DNA of 64,000 nucleotides from Paraconiothyrium sp. Pb-2020 (lineage: Eukaryota > Ascomycota > Dothideomycetes > Pleosporales > Didymosphaeriaceae), in the NCBI GenBank assembly GCA_022419385.1, contig JAJUBI010000007.1:2451768-2515767 (forward strand). The letters run 5' to 3'. The notes beneath the pieces were generated by a model. That model searched no databases. It worked only from the letters and a program-made list of their open reading frames with translations, and was not told where the DNA came from. The translations under genes and the position numbers were made by a program. Each line of letters starts with the position of its first letter. Within the stretch, counting starts at the first letter, position 1. Positions 35,174-47,545 of the stretch are shown piece by piece.

Positions 35174-36089
35174 TATGCTCCGTATCCTGTCGTTGACAAG
35201 ACGAGGCTCGCACAAATTCCAACATCACTAATAGATAGTTCACCATCTGCTTCGGTCGTCTGTTTTGGATTCCCCTCCTCTTACACATGTTGCCCATAAC
35301 ACTACCCCTGTTTAGCGAGCATTTGTCACGTTTCCTCGGCGTTGGTTGGGGTTGTGATTTCTGTGACTTCCTGGCGGCTCTGCTCTGGCGTATTCTGAAG
35401 GGTGAGGATGATTTCACGACGAAGATGAAGAGTGATAGTATGTGCACGGTGGACATGTTGTGAAGAAAGAAGAGGTGGGATGAGAAGGTTGATGAAGAAT
35501 TGAGACGGATGTGGGCAACCACACGATGAGGACGAGACACGAGGTAGGAATGCGGATGTATTGGAGTGCGTGTAGTAGATAGCATCCTTGAATAGGACTA
35601 CGCGAAGCTAAGTCCATGTACTACATCTTCTTGGTGCTGCGTCAGGATCAGTGCAATTCCTAGAGGAGAATTGCGGAGCGGGGTAAGATCAGATTCAAAT
35701 TCAAATTCAGACTCAAGTACAACCACACAAGCATCTTTTTAGTATATCCTGCGTCTGCGGGCGTAGACCCGTTCACCTGGTCGTCGAATAAGCGAACCAA
35801 ATCGGGCTGAACCCTTGCTTGTTTTTTTTTGGGGCAAGCGCGGTCCAGCCCACGCGGTGATGACGCCCATGTTCCGAATCACGAAAGTCCACGCAACGTG
35901 TTAAAGAATCAAGGCCATCCTCCACAAAAGCAATTCCCTACATGCTCCCTACAATCGCCGACGGGCAAATTCACTGATCCCGCGACTGAAGAACCACCTT
36001 ACTATTGTTACCATTGGCCCTGAACAATTCCTTGTTCCGACGCTCTCCCCGCGCGCATCCTAGTAATCAATTAGGGGCACTGGTTCCCG
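35174..36089. other. Intergenic region between importin gene and sec12
   Basis: About 0.9 kb. A short ATTCAA tandem run lies at about 35693-35710, followed by a T9 run near 35822. No gene or RNA recognised. Confidence 0.45.
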
Positions 36090-38062
36090 ATGTCGCGACC
36101 TACCGTTTCCAAAGCGAAAACATCGTACCCGCTATACTCCGCGACCTGGGCAAACAGCAAGCCATGGTACCTCATCGTGGGCGGGGGAGGAGGCGCAGGC
36201 CGCCATGGGGTCAAGAACAAGATATCTGTTTTCGACTTTAGCGAACGCGCGCCCAACGTAGAGCCCTGCGCTGAAATCGAGGCGAGCGAGCACGATTCTG
36301 TGGCGTGTCTAGCGAACTTGGGGACCAAAGATGGGTGCGTGTTGCTTGCGGGCATCAACGATAGCGAAGAAGAGAGGCTCGCGGGGAAGAATGAGTGCTT
36401 GAAGGGGTTCGAGGTGCGGTTTCCAAAAAAGGCGGAAGAGGAGGGCGAGATCTCGTTCCTCAGCAAGACTGCACTGTTCACGCCGCCGACTAGTACGGTT
36501 GCGAAGAAGGAGGTTTATCAGCGTGTTGTGCGCCTGTCGCCGGCGCAGCGGACCTCATCAGGCTCGCTCAACAAGCGCATCGGCGCGATAGCTTCTAGTC
36601 TCGCGGGACTCGAGAACGAGATCGTGGTCTTCAGCGCGACGTCGAACAAACCAGAGAACCCCGAGGATATTATACAGCGGATAGTACTGCCTAAGGGCCA
36701 GGAAGCCAACGATCTGGATATTCTGGATCAGGGCAACGGAAAGTTTCAAGTCACATATTGCTTGGACAACGATGTCTACATTCAGAAGATACAATACGAC
36801 TTTGACAAGAGAAGAAGTCTATCCAAGGCTGATGCGGACCGCACACATGCCTATGCCGTCCCTTTTCCTGATACCATGCAGAAGAAGGGCCGCTCGAAGA
36901 TCAGATGTATACGGTGGTTGTCACCGTCACATATTTTGTTGCTTGCGAACAAACCTAATCGGACGGGCGCCGAATTATTGGTCTTGAGGCTGTATGAACA
37001 GGGCCAAGCCGGATCGATCATCTTACGGAAGAAGTTCGACAGACATGTGCAGGCGGCGGTTGATATGGATGTTGCGCTGCTAAATGCTGACGAAGACGGA
37101 GCGTACCAGGCTGTGGTCGCGGTGGCTGCTATCGACGTTTCGCTCACGGTATTGACGATAAATTACCGGGGAAGGAATCTAAACACGATAAGCAATTTCA
37201 ATAACTTCGCGACATACTACAATGTAAGTACATTGAAACAATACCGTCCTGCATGTGTAATGCAGGACCGATATCAGAATATACTTACATCTACAAGGTT
37301 CACGAGCTGCAAATGACAAAGGTCGTCCTTTCGCCCTTCATCAAGCCGGAGTCCAGCCAGAGTAAAAATACAGGACCTCAGTACCTCCGTCTAGCCACAA
37401 CTTCCTTGGGCAACTCTATCGATGTGGAGACATTTGAACTATATCCCAGCTCAAACAAATCAGACTCGTGCTACGTCCTCCAGAGCGCACGGTCTAAAGC
37501 TTTAGCGGACGCGGCGAAGTATCTCGTCATTGCCATGATCGTTGCAGCAGTCGCTCTTATGGTCCAAGGCTTGCTCAACACCGAAGACAGCATGACGAGG
37601 AGCTTGGTATACAGTATGCGTGACATCCCTGAGGGTGCGAAAGTACCTGCTGCGAACATTGTAGCCGACGTCAAGAGTGCAGCCAACATCGACAATGCTG
37701 ACTCTCCCGTTGCGAAAGCCCAGCATCGTCTTCGCGACCTTCTGCACCTGCACGTCGACTCCGTCGCAGCATCCAGACCTGGATCTAACCCTGCCCAAAA
37801 AGCGCTTGTGGTCCATCATGATCCGGAGACAGACGGCAGTCTAAGCACCGAGGTCCACGAAGGCGAGTTCGATGTCGTAAAGAAGCATACAGAGGCTAAG
37901 AAATGGGAGGAGTTAGACAAGCATGAGCAAAGGAGGTGGAAGGAGAAGCTGGCGGATGCGGGGATGTGGACGATAGAGGAGGGTGAGACTATCCTGAAAG
38001 GAATATTCTTTAGTGAGGCGGGTGCATTGGTTGGCAGAGTGGCTGCTGGTGTCATCGGATAA
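36090..38062 (+). CDS. sec12: Sec12-type guanine nucleotide exchange factor for Sar1
   Basis: An ER membrane protein that activates the GTPase Sar1 to start COPII vesicle formation. Two exons (36090-37223, 37298-38062) give 632 residues. The cytosolic N-terminus is a degenerate WD-type propeller. It starts with TSYPLYSATWANSKPW and the glycine loop VGGGGGAGRHGVKNKI (residues 30-45), the Sec12 signature around the conserved Asn and K-loop. Later blades include IRCIRWLSPSHILLLAN. A single membrane helix, YLVIAMIVAAVALMVQGLL (about residues 452-472), is followed by a lumenal tail of about 160 residues ending AGALVGRVAAGVIG. This topology is classic for Sec12. The lumenal part has a heptad-like charged region. 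Identity is well supported by the loop plus topology. Confidence 0.88.
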
Positions 38063-38861
38063 AGATGGGTGGTGAGCGATCACTATTCTTGGGAGATGAA
38101 TGACAAAAATGAGGATGGTAAGATGGATCGGGCGCGCGATGTGTGATTGGAGGAGATTTACCTCAGATGGAGCGTATGTTGATTGACACGGGAGATTCAC
38201 AGAAGACTCACTGGAGGACTGTTGGTATTACAAGTGTGCATTGCTGTCCAGAGGAACCAAGTCAATGCACAGTGGGCGACACCTAAAACTCAACTTCATA
38301 GTGCCAGATTCTTGGCTCCCAATATTGGGACGTTACATAATTGGCTGTAAGCTTAGTATAAAATAGTATGACCTAGGGTGACTTGCCCTATAGTATGTGT
38401 TTTAAGTTATAACCAAATAATGTATGGCCGTATCTCATGTTGGCGCAAGAGCCGGTTCAGTTTTCTGTGTCTGTAGATTTGTGTTCGGATTGCTACTTGC
38501 GAAATTCCGCAAAGACGTATAACTCACAATGAAGAATGTAGGGAGCTTGACTAGCTTTTCTAGAAGCAGAAGATAGACTGCCCAAGAGGCTGCTCACGGT
38601 TGCGGGGAACAGACACTGCGTCGGTGGAGCTGTCCCAATGGAGCCGCGGTCAGGAATAAAGTTGGGTCTGTGCGCTTAGCTGGCAACAGCACTGCTCGTG
38701 ATCCTCGTAGAGCCCTGGAGCCGCGACACAAGCCCAATAGCCTTAATTCCCCGCGTTCCTTTCCCTCCCCTTACACTTTTCCTTCCAGTTTTTCATGGAA
38801 GGCGATCACTCCTCGCACCTACGGTGAAGGCGACACGCGACTGCGGTGCGGTGCAGTCGAC
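38063..38861. other. Intergenic region between sec12 and TOR
   Basis: About 0.8 kb, relatively AT-rich in the middle. It contains an 8-bp direct repeat (ATAGTATG at 38363-38370 and 38390-38397) around 19 bp with a small AGGG/CCCT inversion, reported in findings. The TOR promoter lies in the right half. No gene seen. Confidence 0.45.
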
Positions 38862-41800
38862 ATGGCCATGACGCAACAGCAACCCATTCCGTTGTCGTCG
38901 ACGGTGGACCGCATTGTCCAGGAGTTACGCTCTAAGTGAGGGAAACAGCAAACACGTTGGTGGAACTATGTGCTGACAGTCGAGCAGAAATGACGACAAT
39001 CGCCAGAAAGCGGCGCACATGGTACGCCAAACGGTCGAGAATGCACACCGAGGTGAGCTTGCCTGCGGAACCCTTGCCCCGTAGAACGCCACGAACTCAC
39101 AGCGCGTAGAACTGCCACCGCAGGCATTCCAGCAATTCTATAATGACGTGAATATGCGCATATCGCAGCTCATAGTGGCGGGCAACGACAGCTCCGAACG
39201 CATTGGGGGCATCTACGCGCTGAACTCCCTCATCGACTTCCGCGGTGATGATGCCGGCCAGAAAACGACCCGGTTTGCAAGCTATCTTCGGAGCGTAATG
39301 CGTGGCACAGATAATACCTCCATGGTCGTAGCTGCGAAGGCTCTCGGACGGCTCGCGAAACCGGGCGGCACCCTCACGGCGGAGCTGGTTGAGGCAGAGG
39401 TCAAGGTTGCGCTAGAGTGGCTTCAGATGGAGCGTACCGAGAGCAGGCGCTTTGCCGCTGTGCTGATTCTGCGCGAACTCGCCAAGAACTCGCCCACGCT
39501 GATGTATCAATGGATCGCACAGATATTCGAGGTCATCTGGGTTGCCCTCCGGGACCCAAAGGTCCTTATCAGGGAGTCTGCCGCCGAGGCCATCAGTGCC
39601 TGTTTCGAGATCATCTCGCCACGAGATCACCAAATGCGCCAGATGTGGTTCGGCAGGGTATACGACGAGATCCTGAAGGGATTCAATCTGAACACGAACG
39701 AGGCGATACATGGATCTCTGCTCACTATGAAGGAGCTGTTGGACAAGAGCGCCATGTTCATGAACGATCAAAAATACAAAGAGACGGTTGAGACGGTGTT
39801 GAAATACAGAGAGCATCGCGATGCGCTTGTGAGACGGGAGGTTGTACTTATCATTCCTATTCTTGCCAGCTACTCGCCAACCGAATTCGCCACAAAGTAC
39901 TTGCATCAGTGCATGCTCCATCTCCAAGGCCTCATCAGAAAGGACCGCGATAGGGATAAGGCTTTTATGGCTATTGGTCAGATTGCTAATGCTGTCGGCG
40001 TCGCAATCGCTCCGTACCTCGATGGTATCCTTGGTTTCATTCAAGATGGACTTACCGCCAAAGCACGCAATAAAGCCATAAACGAAGCCCCGATCTTCCA
40101 ATGTCTCAGTATGATTGCAGCAGCCGTGGGACAGGCTCTGAGCAAGAATGTTGAACGTTTGCTGGATCCCATCTTTTCGTGTGGGCTAAGCGATTCTCTT
40201 TTCCAGGCCCTCGTTGATATGGCGCATTATGTACCACCTTGTCGGCCCATCATCCAAGAGAAGCTTTTGGACCTCCTAAGCCAGATTCTGGCTGGTCGAC
40301 ACTACTTACCGCTGGGCAGTCCCCACCAAGAACGTCAACCCCCTCACATCTGGACACGCGATCACAAGGACCCTGCAATCATCGTATCACGAGAACAAGA
40401 GATTGCACTTGCTTTGCATACTCTTGGTAGCTTCGACTTCACAGGCCACGTTTTGAATGAATTCGTGCGGGATGTCGCGATCCGATACGTCGAAGCGGAT
40501 AATCCTGAGATCCGCAAGCGCGCCGCTTTGACATGCTGCCAGCTTTTCGTGAAAGATCCCATTGTTCATCAGACGAGCGTTCAGGCCACGAAGGTTGTAG
40601 GCGATATCATTGAGAAGCTTCTCACGGTCGGCGTTGGTGACATCAACCCTGAAATTCGATGGGAAGTCCTCATGGCCCTTGACGCTCGCTTTGACCGACA
40701 TTTGGGGAAAGCAGACAACATTCGCACCTTGTTCCTGGCTCTCAATGACGAGGTTTTCGCTATTCGCGAAGCTGCAATGTCTATTATTGGCCGCCTGACG
40801 GTTGTTAACCCGGCATATGTCTTCCCTTCGTTGCGCAAGGTCCTTCTCCAGCTGTTGACTGAAGTCAACTACTCAAACAGTCCCCGGAGCAAGGAAGAGA
40901 GCGCTCGGTTAATAAGCAACCTAGTTGGAGCTGCAGACCACTTGATTAAGCCTCTTGGTGATCCTATTGTTGCTGTGCTTCTTCCGAAGGCGAAGGATGC
41001 AAACCCCGAAGTTGCTTCAACGACCCTCAAAGCTATCGGTGATCTGGCTACAGTTGGTGGCGAAAGCATGATGAAGTACATCCCAGAGCTCATGCCGATC
41101 ATCCTAGACTTTATGCAGGATCTTGCGTCAGACTCCAAACGCTTTGCGGCTCTGCGCGCTCTCGGGCAGTTGGCAACAAACGTCGGCTATGTTGTTGAGC
41201 CGTACCGTGACTACCCTGAGCTCATGAACATACTCATGAACATTGTCAAGACCGAGCCCGAGGGTGAGCTCCGACGGGAGACCGTCAAGCTTATGGGCAC
41301 CATTGGGGCACTTGATCCGGATGAGTACCAGAAGATTATGGAACAATCTCCTGACAAACACCTCATTCTCGAAGCTCAAGCTGTAACCGATGTCTCGCTC
41401 ATCATGCAAGGCATCACACCTTCGAACGAGGAGTACTATCCGACTATTGTAATCAATACTCTAATGGGGCTCTTGAAGGATACATCGTTATCTCAATTCC
41501 ACTCCTCGGTCGTGGACGCTGTCATGAATATATACGCTACGATGGGCTTGAAGTGCGTACCTTTCCTTAATATGGTGGTCCCAGGCTTCTTGCAAGTCAT
41601 CCGCGCTGCACCTACCGGTAGAACCGAAGGTTATTTCAATCAGCTCAGTCAACTTGTCCGTATCGTTCGCCAACATATTCGTCCATACTTACCGTCTATA
41701 CTTGCCACAATTCAGGACTTCTGGAGCAGCAGTACCCAGCTACAAGCGACGATCCTTTCGCTCATCGAATCTATCGCGAAGTCGCTAGAGGGAGAATTCA

Positions 41801-44800
41801 AGGTCTATCTCGCGGATGTTTTGCCCCTGATGCTGGGCGTAATGGAAGCGGATCAGACTCCGCAGCGTGTACCCTCAACGCGAGTACTGCATGCTTTTCT
41901 TATCTTCGGCTCCAGTGCAGAGGAATATATGCATCTCATCGTTCCCGTAATGGTCAATATGTTTGACAAGCCGGGCCAACCCGTATTCCTTCGCAAGCTG
42001 GCAATGGAAACTCTGGGTCGCCTGTCAAAGCAAGTCAACATTTCCGAGTTTTCTGCACGCATCGTTCAACCCATCTGCCGCGTGCTCGCAGGTAATGATA
42101 CCTCCCTCAAGCAAGCTGCGCTTGAGACATTGTGCGCTCTCATCTTCCAACTTGGGCCCGACTACATCCACTTCGTACCAACAGTCAACAAGATCCTCAT
42201 AACTCACAAGGTACCGAATGAGAACTACGGACGCATCTTTTCAAAGCTTCAGAGAGGCGAACCGTTACCCCAGGACCTTAGTCCGGATGAGCGTTACGGT
42301 GAAGACGATGAGGATATCAATCCTGCGGAAATCCAGACCAAGAAACTTGCTGTGAATCAACAGCATCTAAAACAAGCTTGGGAAGCCTCATCGAAGACCA
42401 CACGAGAAGTTGGGTCGAGTGGATACGACGATTCAGCGTTGAGCTGCTTCGAGAGTCCCCCACAACAGGCCTTGCGAGCCTGCACGACCGCTAGCGAGTG
42501 TCTACAACCCGATCGCCAGGACTCTGTTCAACTCAGCGTTTCGTATCATGTTGGACGGAGTTGTACGACCAATACCAGGAAGAGCTTGTGCGCTCCATCG
42601 AGACGGCTCTTACGTCGCCTAACATTCCACCTGAGATCCTTCAGATACTCCTCAACCTGGCAGAATTCATGGAGCACGACGAAAAAGCCCTTCCCATCGA
42701 TGTTAGGATCCTCTCATGTACGCGGGCAAGTGTCACGCTTTTGCAAAAGCACTTCACTACAAAGAGCTAGAGTTCAACGCGGAGCAAAATTCCAGCGCTG
42801 TGGAAGCTCTTATTAGTATTAACAACCAGCTACAGCAAACTGATGCTGCGTTTGGTATCTTACGTAAGCGCAGGGATACAGTGACGTGGAGCTGAAGGAG
42901 ACATGGTTCGAAAAGTTGCAGAAGTGGGAAGAGGCTCTCACTTCGTACCAACGTCGTGAGCGAGACGAACCGGACTCCTTTGAGATCACCATGGGTAAAA
43001 TGCGCTGTTTTGCACGCCCTTGGAGAATGGGATCTGCTTTCTAGCCTTTCCAAGGAGAAGTGGGCGAATGCTTCGCAAGAATACCGTAAAGCGATCGCAC
43101 CACTTGCTGCCGCTGGTGCGTGGGGTATGGGGAAATTCGCGGATATGGACTCTTACCTTACTGTTATGAAGGAGCAGTCTCCCGATCGGGCCTTCTTCGC
43201 GTCGATCGTCAATATTCACAACAACCGCTTCGAGATCGCCACAGAGGAGATTGCGAAGGCACGGCGAGGTCTCGACACGGAACTCAGCTCGCTCTTGGGC
43301 GAATCATACCAGCGTGCCTATCTCCCCATGATCCGCGTTCAAATGCTGGCCGAGCTGGAAGAAATCATGCTGTACAAGCAGAACGACGGCAATCTCGAGA
43401 AGCAAGCTAGTATGCGCAGGACCTGGATGAAGCGTCTCAAGGGTTTGCAGCCAAATCCGGAGGTCTGGCAGCGCATGATGAAGGTTCGCCAGCTGGTCAT
43501 CACTCCTCAACAGAGCCTTGACATGTGGATCAAGTACACCAATCTCTGCCGCAAGAACGAGCGTATGGGTCTCGCGGAGAAAGGATTGCAGAAGCTGCTC
43601 GACATTGATAATGGCGATGTCTTTGCGTGCGTGCGGGAGAACGTCAACAAGATCCCGTACCCTGTATCGTATGCGGCTTTCAAGCTGATGTGGGGCACGC
43701 CAGGACACAGAGAAGAAGCACTGGATATGCTCAAAGACTTCACTGCCCGGTTAGCGGATGACGTTGCCATGAGAGCTCGGGCCGCACAGAACGGCATGTT
43801 GCCACCCAACGGAATGCATGGCATGACTAACGGTCATGCTGTGAGCCCCATGAACCCGTTCGCGGCTGCCAATGGCGTCAATGGTATGAATGGCTCCAGT
43901 ATGCTGAACGGCTCGAATATGTTCAGCTCGCCTACGGAGCTGGTAGAGTGCCAGAGGCTACTTGCCAAATGCTATCACAAAGTCGGAGAATGGCAATCAC
44001 ATATCCAGAATGGAGAGTGGGATCACGAACAGGTCCACGATATTCTTTCTGCCTACTCTGCGGCCACTCGATACAACAGGGACTGGTACAAGGCGTGGCA
44101 CTCGTGGGCTCTGGCCAACTTCGAAGTGGTGAACTCGCTCACATCGCAGGCTGATCGCGAGTCTACGGAGCTACCACCAAATGTCGTGCATGAGCACATT
44201 GTTCCCGCCATCACTGGGTTCTTCAAGTCTATCGCTTTATCGTCTTCTAGCTCACTTCAGGACACTCTTCGTCTTCTTACGCTTTGGTTCAGCCACGGTG
44301 GCATATCCGACGTTAACCGGACTGTGTCAGACGGCACCAAGCAAGTGCCTATCGACACATGGCTCGAGGTTATTCCTCAGCTTTTGGCCCGTATCAATCA
44401 GCCTAATCCGACGATTCGGCAGTCTATCCACCAACTCCTAAGCGAGGTCGGCAAGGCGCATCCGCAGGCCTTGGTATTTCCCTTGACTGTGTCTATGAAG
44501 TCCGATCAGAATAGACGGCAACGCTCTGCTAAGGAGCTGATGGAGGCCATGCGTGAACACTCGCCACGCCTTGTCGAACAAGCTGATCTTGTCAGCACCG
44601 AGCTTGTCCGCATTGCTGTGCTCTGGCATGAGCAGTGGCATGAGGGTCTTGAAGAGGCATCGAGGCTTTACTTCGGTGACCACAACATTGAAGGCATGTT
44701 TGCAACGCTTGCACCGCTGCATGCTATGATCGACCGTGGTCCCGAAACACTGCGAGAGATATCATTTATCCAGTCTTTCGGTCGCGAATTACAAGAGGCA

Positions 44801-46304
44801 CGCGACTGGTGTAACACTTTCCGCACGTCAGGGGAGATGGGCGATCTCAACCAGGCTTGGGATCTGTACTACCAGGTCTTCCGCAAGATTTCTCGTCAAC
44901 TACCATCGCTTATGACCTTGGAGCTTCAGTATGTCTCGCCGAAGCTGAAGGAGGCGCACGACCTCGAGCTGGCTGTACCCGGGACATACCAGGTTGGTAA
45001 ACCTGTCATACGCATTTCTTCATTTAGCCCCGTGGCTTCTGTGATCCAGTCCAAGCAGAGGCCAAGGAAGCTGGAGATGCAGGGCAGCGACGGAAAACCT
45101 CATACGCACATCCTTAAGGGTCACGAAGATATCCGCCAAGATGAACGTGTGATGCAACTATTTGGCTTATGCAACACGCTGCTAACAAACGACACTGAGA
45201 GCCGTAAGAGGCACCTCAACATCCAACGCTACGCCGTCGTGCCGCTCTCCACGCAATCCGGCCTCATCGGCTTCGTCCCCAACTCCGACACCCTGCACGT
45301 CCTCATCCGCGAGTACCGCGACAGCCGCAAAATCCTGCTCAACATCGAGCACCGCATCATGCTGCAGATGGCGCCCGACTATGACTGCCTCACCCTCATG
45401 CAGAAGGTCGAAGTCTTCGGTTATGCACTAGATAATACAACCGGCCAAGATCTGTACCGCGTGCTCTGGCTCAAGAGCAAGAGCTCCGAGGCGTGGCTTG
45501 ATCGTCGCACAAACTACACTCGCTCGCTGGCAGTTATGTCGATGGTGGGATACATTCTTGGTCTGGGTGATCGCCACCCGAGTAATCTCATGCTCGACCG
45601 CGTGACGGGCAAGATCGTGCACATTGACTTTGGCGACTGCTTCGAGGTGGCGATGCATCGCGAGAAGTATCCCGAGCGCGTGCCTTTCAGGCTCACGCGT
45701 ATGCTTACGTATGCTATGGAGGTCAGCAACATTGAGGGCAGTTACAGGACGACGTGCGAGCATGTGATGCGCGTCCTGCGGACGAACAAGGAGTCTGTCA
45801 TGGCGGTCCTCGAAGCTGTAAGCACTTTTCCCGTTTCCTTCCACACCTTTCGCTCCCCCTGGCCCCACCCCTTCGCTCTGGATTCAGAAGCTGATAGCAG
45901 ACTAGTTCATACATGACCCCCTTTTGACTTGGCGTCTCGGCGCCCGCGACTCCCCGCCTGAACCAAATTTCCCCTCCGAGCGGCGCGCCTCCATCATCGG
46001 CGTGCCCCCTTCCTCCACAGACCCCACAGACCCCATGTCCAGCCTCGTCAGCGGCCGCCAGCGCCACCGCTCGTCCATCGTACCGCAACCACAGAACGAG
46101 GCCGAGGCAAAGGAGGTGCAAAACGCGCGCGCGCTGCAGGTTTTGTCGAGGGTTAAGGAGAAATTGACCGGCCGAGACTTTGGGAATGCAGTGGGCAGGG
46201 GAGACGAATTGAATGTGCCGACGCAGGTGGATAGGCTGATCAAGGAGGCGACGAATTTAGAGAATTTGTGCCAGCATTATATTGGGTGGTGTAGTTTTTG
46301 GTAG
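38862..46304 (+). CDS. tor: TOR serine/threonine kinase (PIKK), seven apparent indels near the middle
   Basis: The TOR kinase, the nutrient-sensing catalytic core of TORC1/TORC2. Exons 38862-38935, 38988-39052, 39110-45817 and 45906-46304 total 2414 residues once a net extra base is removed. After MAMTQQQPIPLSSTVDRIV come HEAT repeats (WLQMERTESRRFAAVLILRE and following). The FAT domain spans roughly 42.5-44.5 kb and the FRB about 44.6-44.9 kb (WHEQWHEGLEEASRLYFGD, with the rapamycin-contact Ser present). The kinase has GLGDRHPSNLML (about residue 2199) and HIDFGDCFEVA, and the FATC ends YIGWCSFW. Between 42409 and 43011 the conserved protein sequence hops frame seven times (changes near 42410, 42466, 42490, 42541, 42713, 42866 and 43009; net +1). 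Everything else reads cleanly. Identity is certain; integrity of that segment is not. Confidence 0.93.
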
Positions 46305-46797
46305 ACGAACAAGGCTTGGGATGGTGGGAAATGAGGATGGGAGTGGTTGAAGGGATTGTTTGGCGAACGGGTGTTATGGAGTTTTCATTCGGTATAAGAA
46401 GCGGCATTTCACGGTGTTCAGGTTGTTGTATTCTGGGTCGTTGCTACGATGTGCTGTGCTAGGACGGGTGCGCGGTACCTTGTACATCAGGGAGCCTGTG
46501 GCGTGGTTCCAACGATCTACAGCGCGGTAAACATAGTAGAAAACCAGACGGAGTTCTTCCGAGTAACATGTTTGTCATCGGCTGGCTCCTGGTGCAGTGA
46601 GACGGATGCATGATAGGCGCCTTGTTCGTATTCGTGTTCGCCCAGACGCGACGCGTTCCTGGAACCAGGCGCGCAGCATGGCAATGACGTAAGGTCGCGA
46701 CCGACATCCAACAGTAACTGCATCTACAACTGCACACCTACCCCAACACCCTGCTTCATTATTCGAATTGATTCCGACATCCTGCTCCTACCTCAGA
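46305..46797. other. Intergenic region between TOR and small mitochondrial-type gene
   Basis: About 0.5 kb; minus-strand ORFs of 68 and 92 codons have no support. TOR 3' flank and the next promoter; nothing else seen. Confidence 0.45.
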
Positions 46798-47324
46798 ATG
46801 GCCCCATTCCATCAGTTATTGCGTGCACCGGCAAGACACGCATTGCGGTCCATCCAGTCGCCAATGCGACGACAGTATGCAACGGGCTACGAAGAGCGCA
46901 CTCAGAAGACGCTGCGAACTTCTTCTAAGTTGACATGGTGAGTCTCATTTTTCTGATATCTGAATGCTTTGAAACGTATGTTCACCTCTACAAACACGCC
47001 GCACTCCTCCATCCAGCGACTGACATCCACCCTAGGCTCACCACCTCAGCGGCTGTCGTTGCCGCAGGGGCGTATTACTATACCACCGTCTCTTCTACGC
47101 CTGCTGCTTCCATCATACGCGATAAGGTCGATCACGCAAAGCACCCCGACTTGGAAGCGCCGAAGCCTGTAGAGGACAGGCATGGGGATACGGTTGCCAA
47201 ACATTCGATGGCGGCGCATAAGAATCAGAACAAAGTCAGGGAAGGTGTATTTAAGGGGGGTGAATTTGATAATCATTTGCAGAAGCATTCGACGGATCCC
47301 AGTAAGGATTTTGAGAAGAAGTAG
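46798..47324 (+). CDS. Small predicted mitochondrial protein of unknown function
   Basis: Two exons (46798-46937, 47036-47324) encode 142 residues in exact frame. The N-terminus is an Arg/Ala/Gln-rich, acid-free stretch (MAPFHQLLRAPARHALRS, then MRRQYATGYEE) that reads as a mitochondrial presequence with likely cleavage near RQYA. A short hydrophobic segment, TTSAAVVAAGAYYYTTV, could span the inner membrane. The remainder is hydrophilic and charged with many His, Lys and Asp, including KHPDLEAPKP and KGGEFDNHLQKH. Location and topology are inferred from these features. I do not recognise the family, and no catalytic motif is visible. Confidence 0.7.
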
Positions 47325-47545
47325 GGGACGTGGAAAGGAGAGGGAGAGATTGGGATGAGGCTGTATGATGCCCAATCTGGTGTACTACATGAGGATTAAA
47401 CAAGCATATGCACGCACATCTAAGCACCCTAGGTCATCACACTCGGAGATCTGTGAGAGACGTTGTACATATGGTTGTCCTGCGGTGACGACACTATGTT
47501 TGGTATGTGATTACTCTTCATCTATGCGAGAAATAATAATACCTA

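Noticed and set aside
42405..43015. Introns as explanation for the TOR frame changes
   Set aside because: Conserved protein sequence is continuous across each change, with no bases left over for an intron and no GT-AG pairs in phase.
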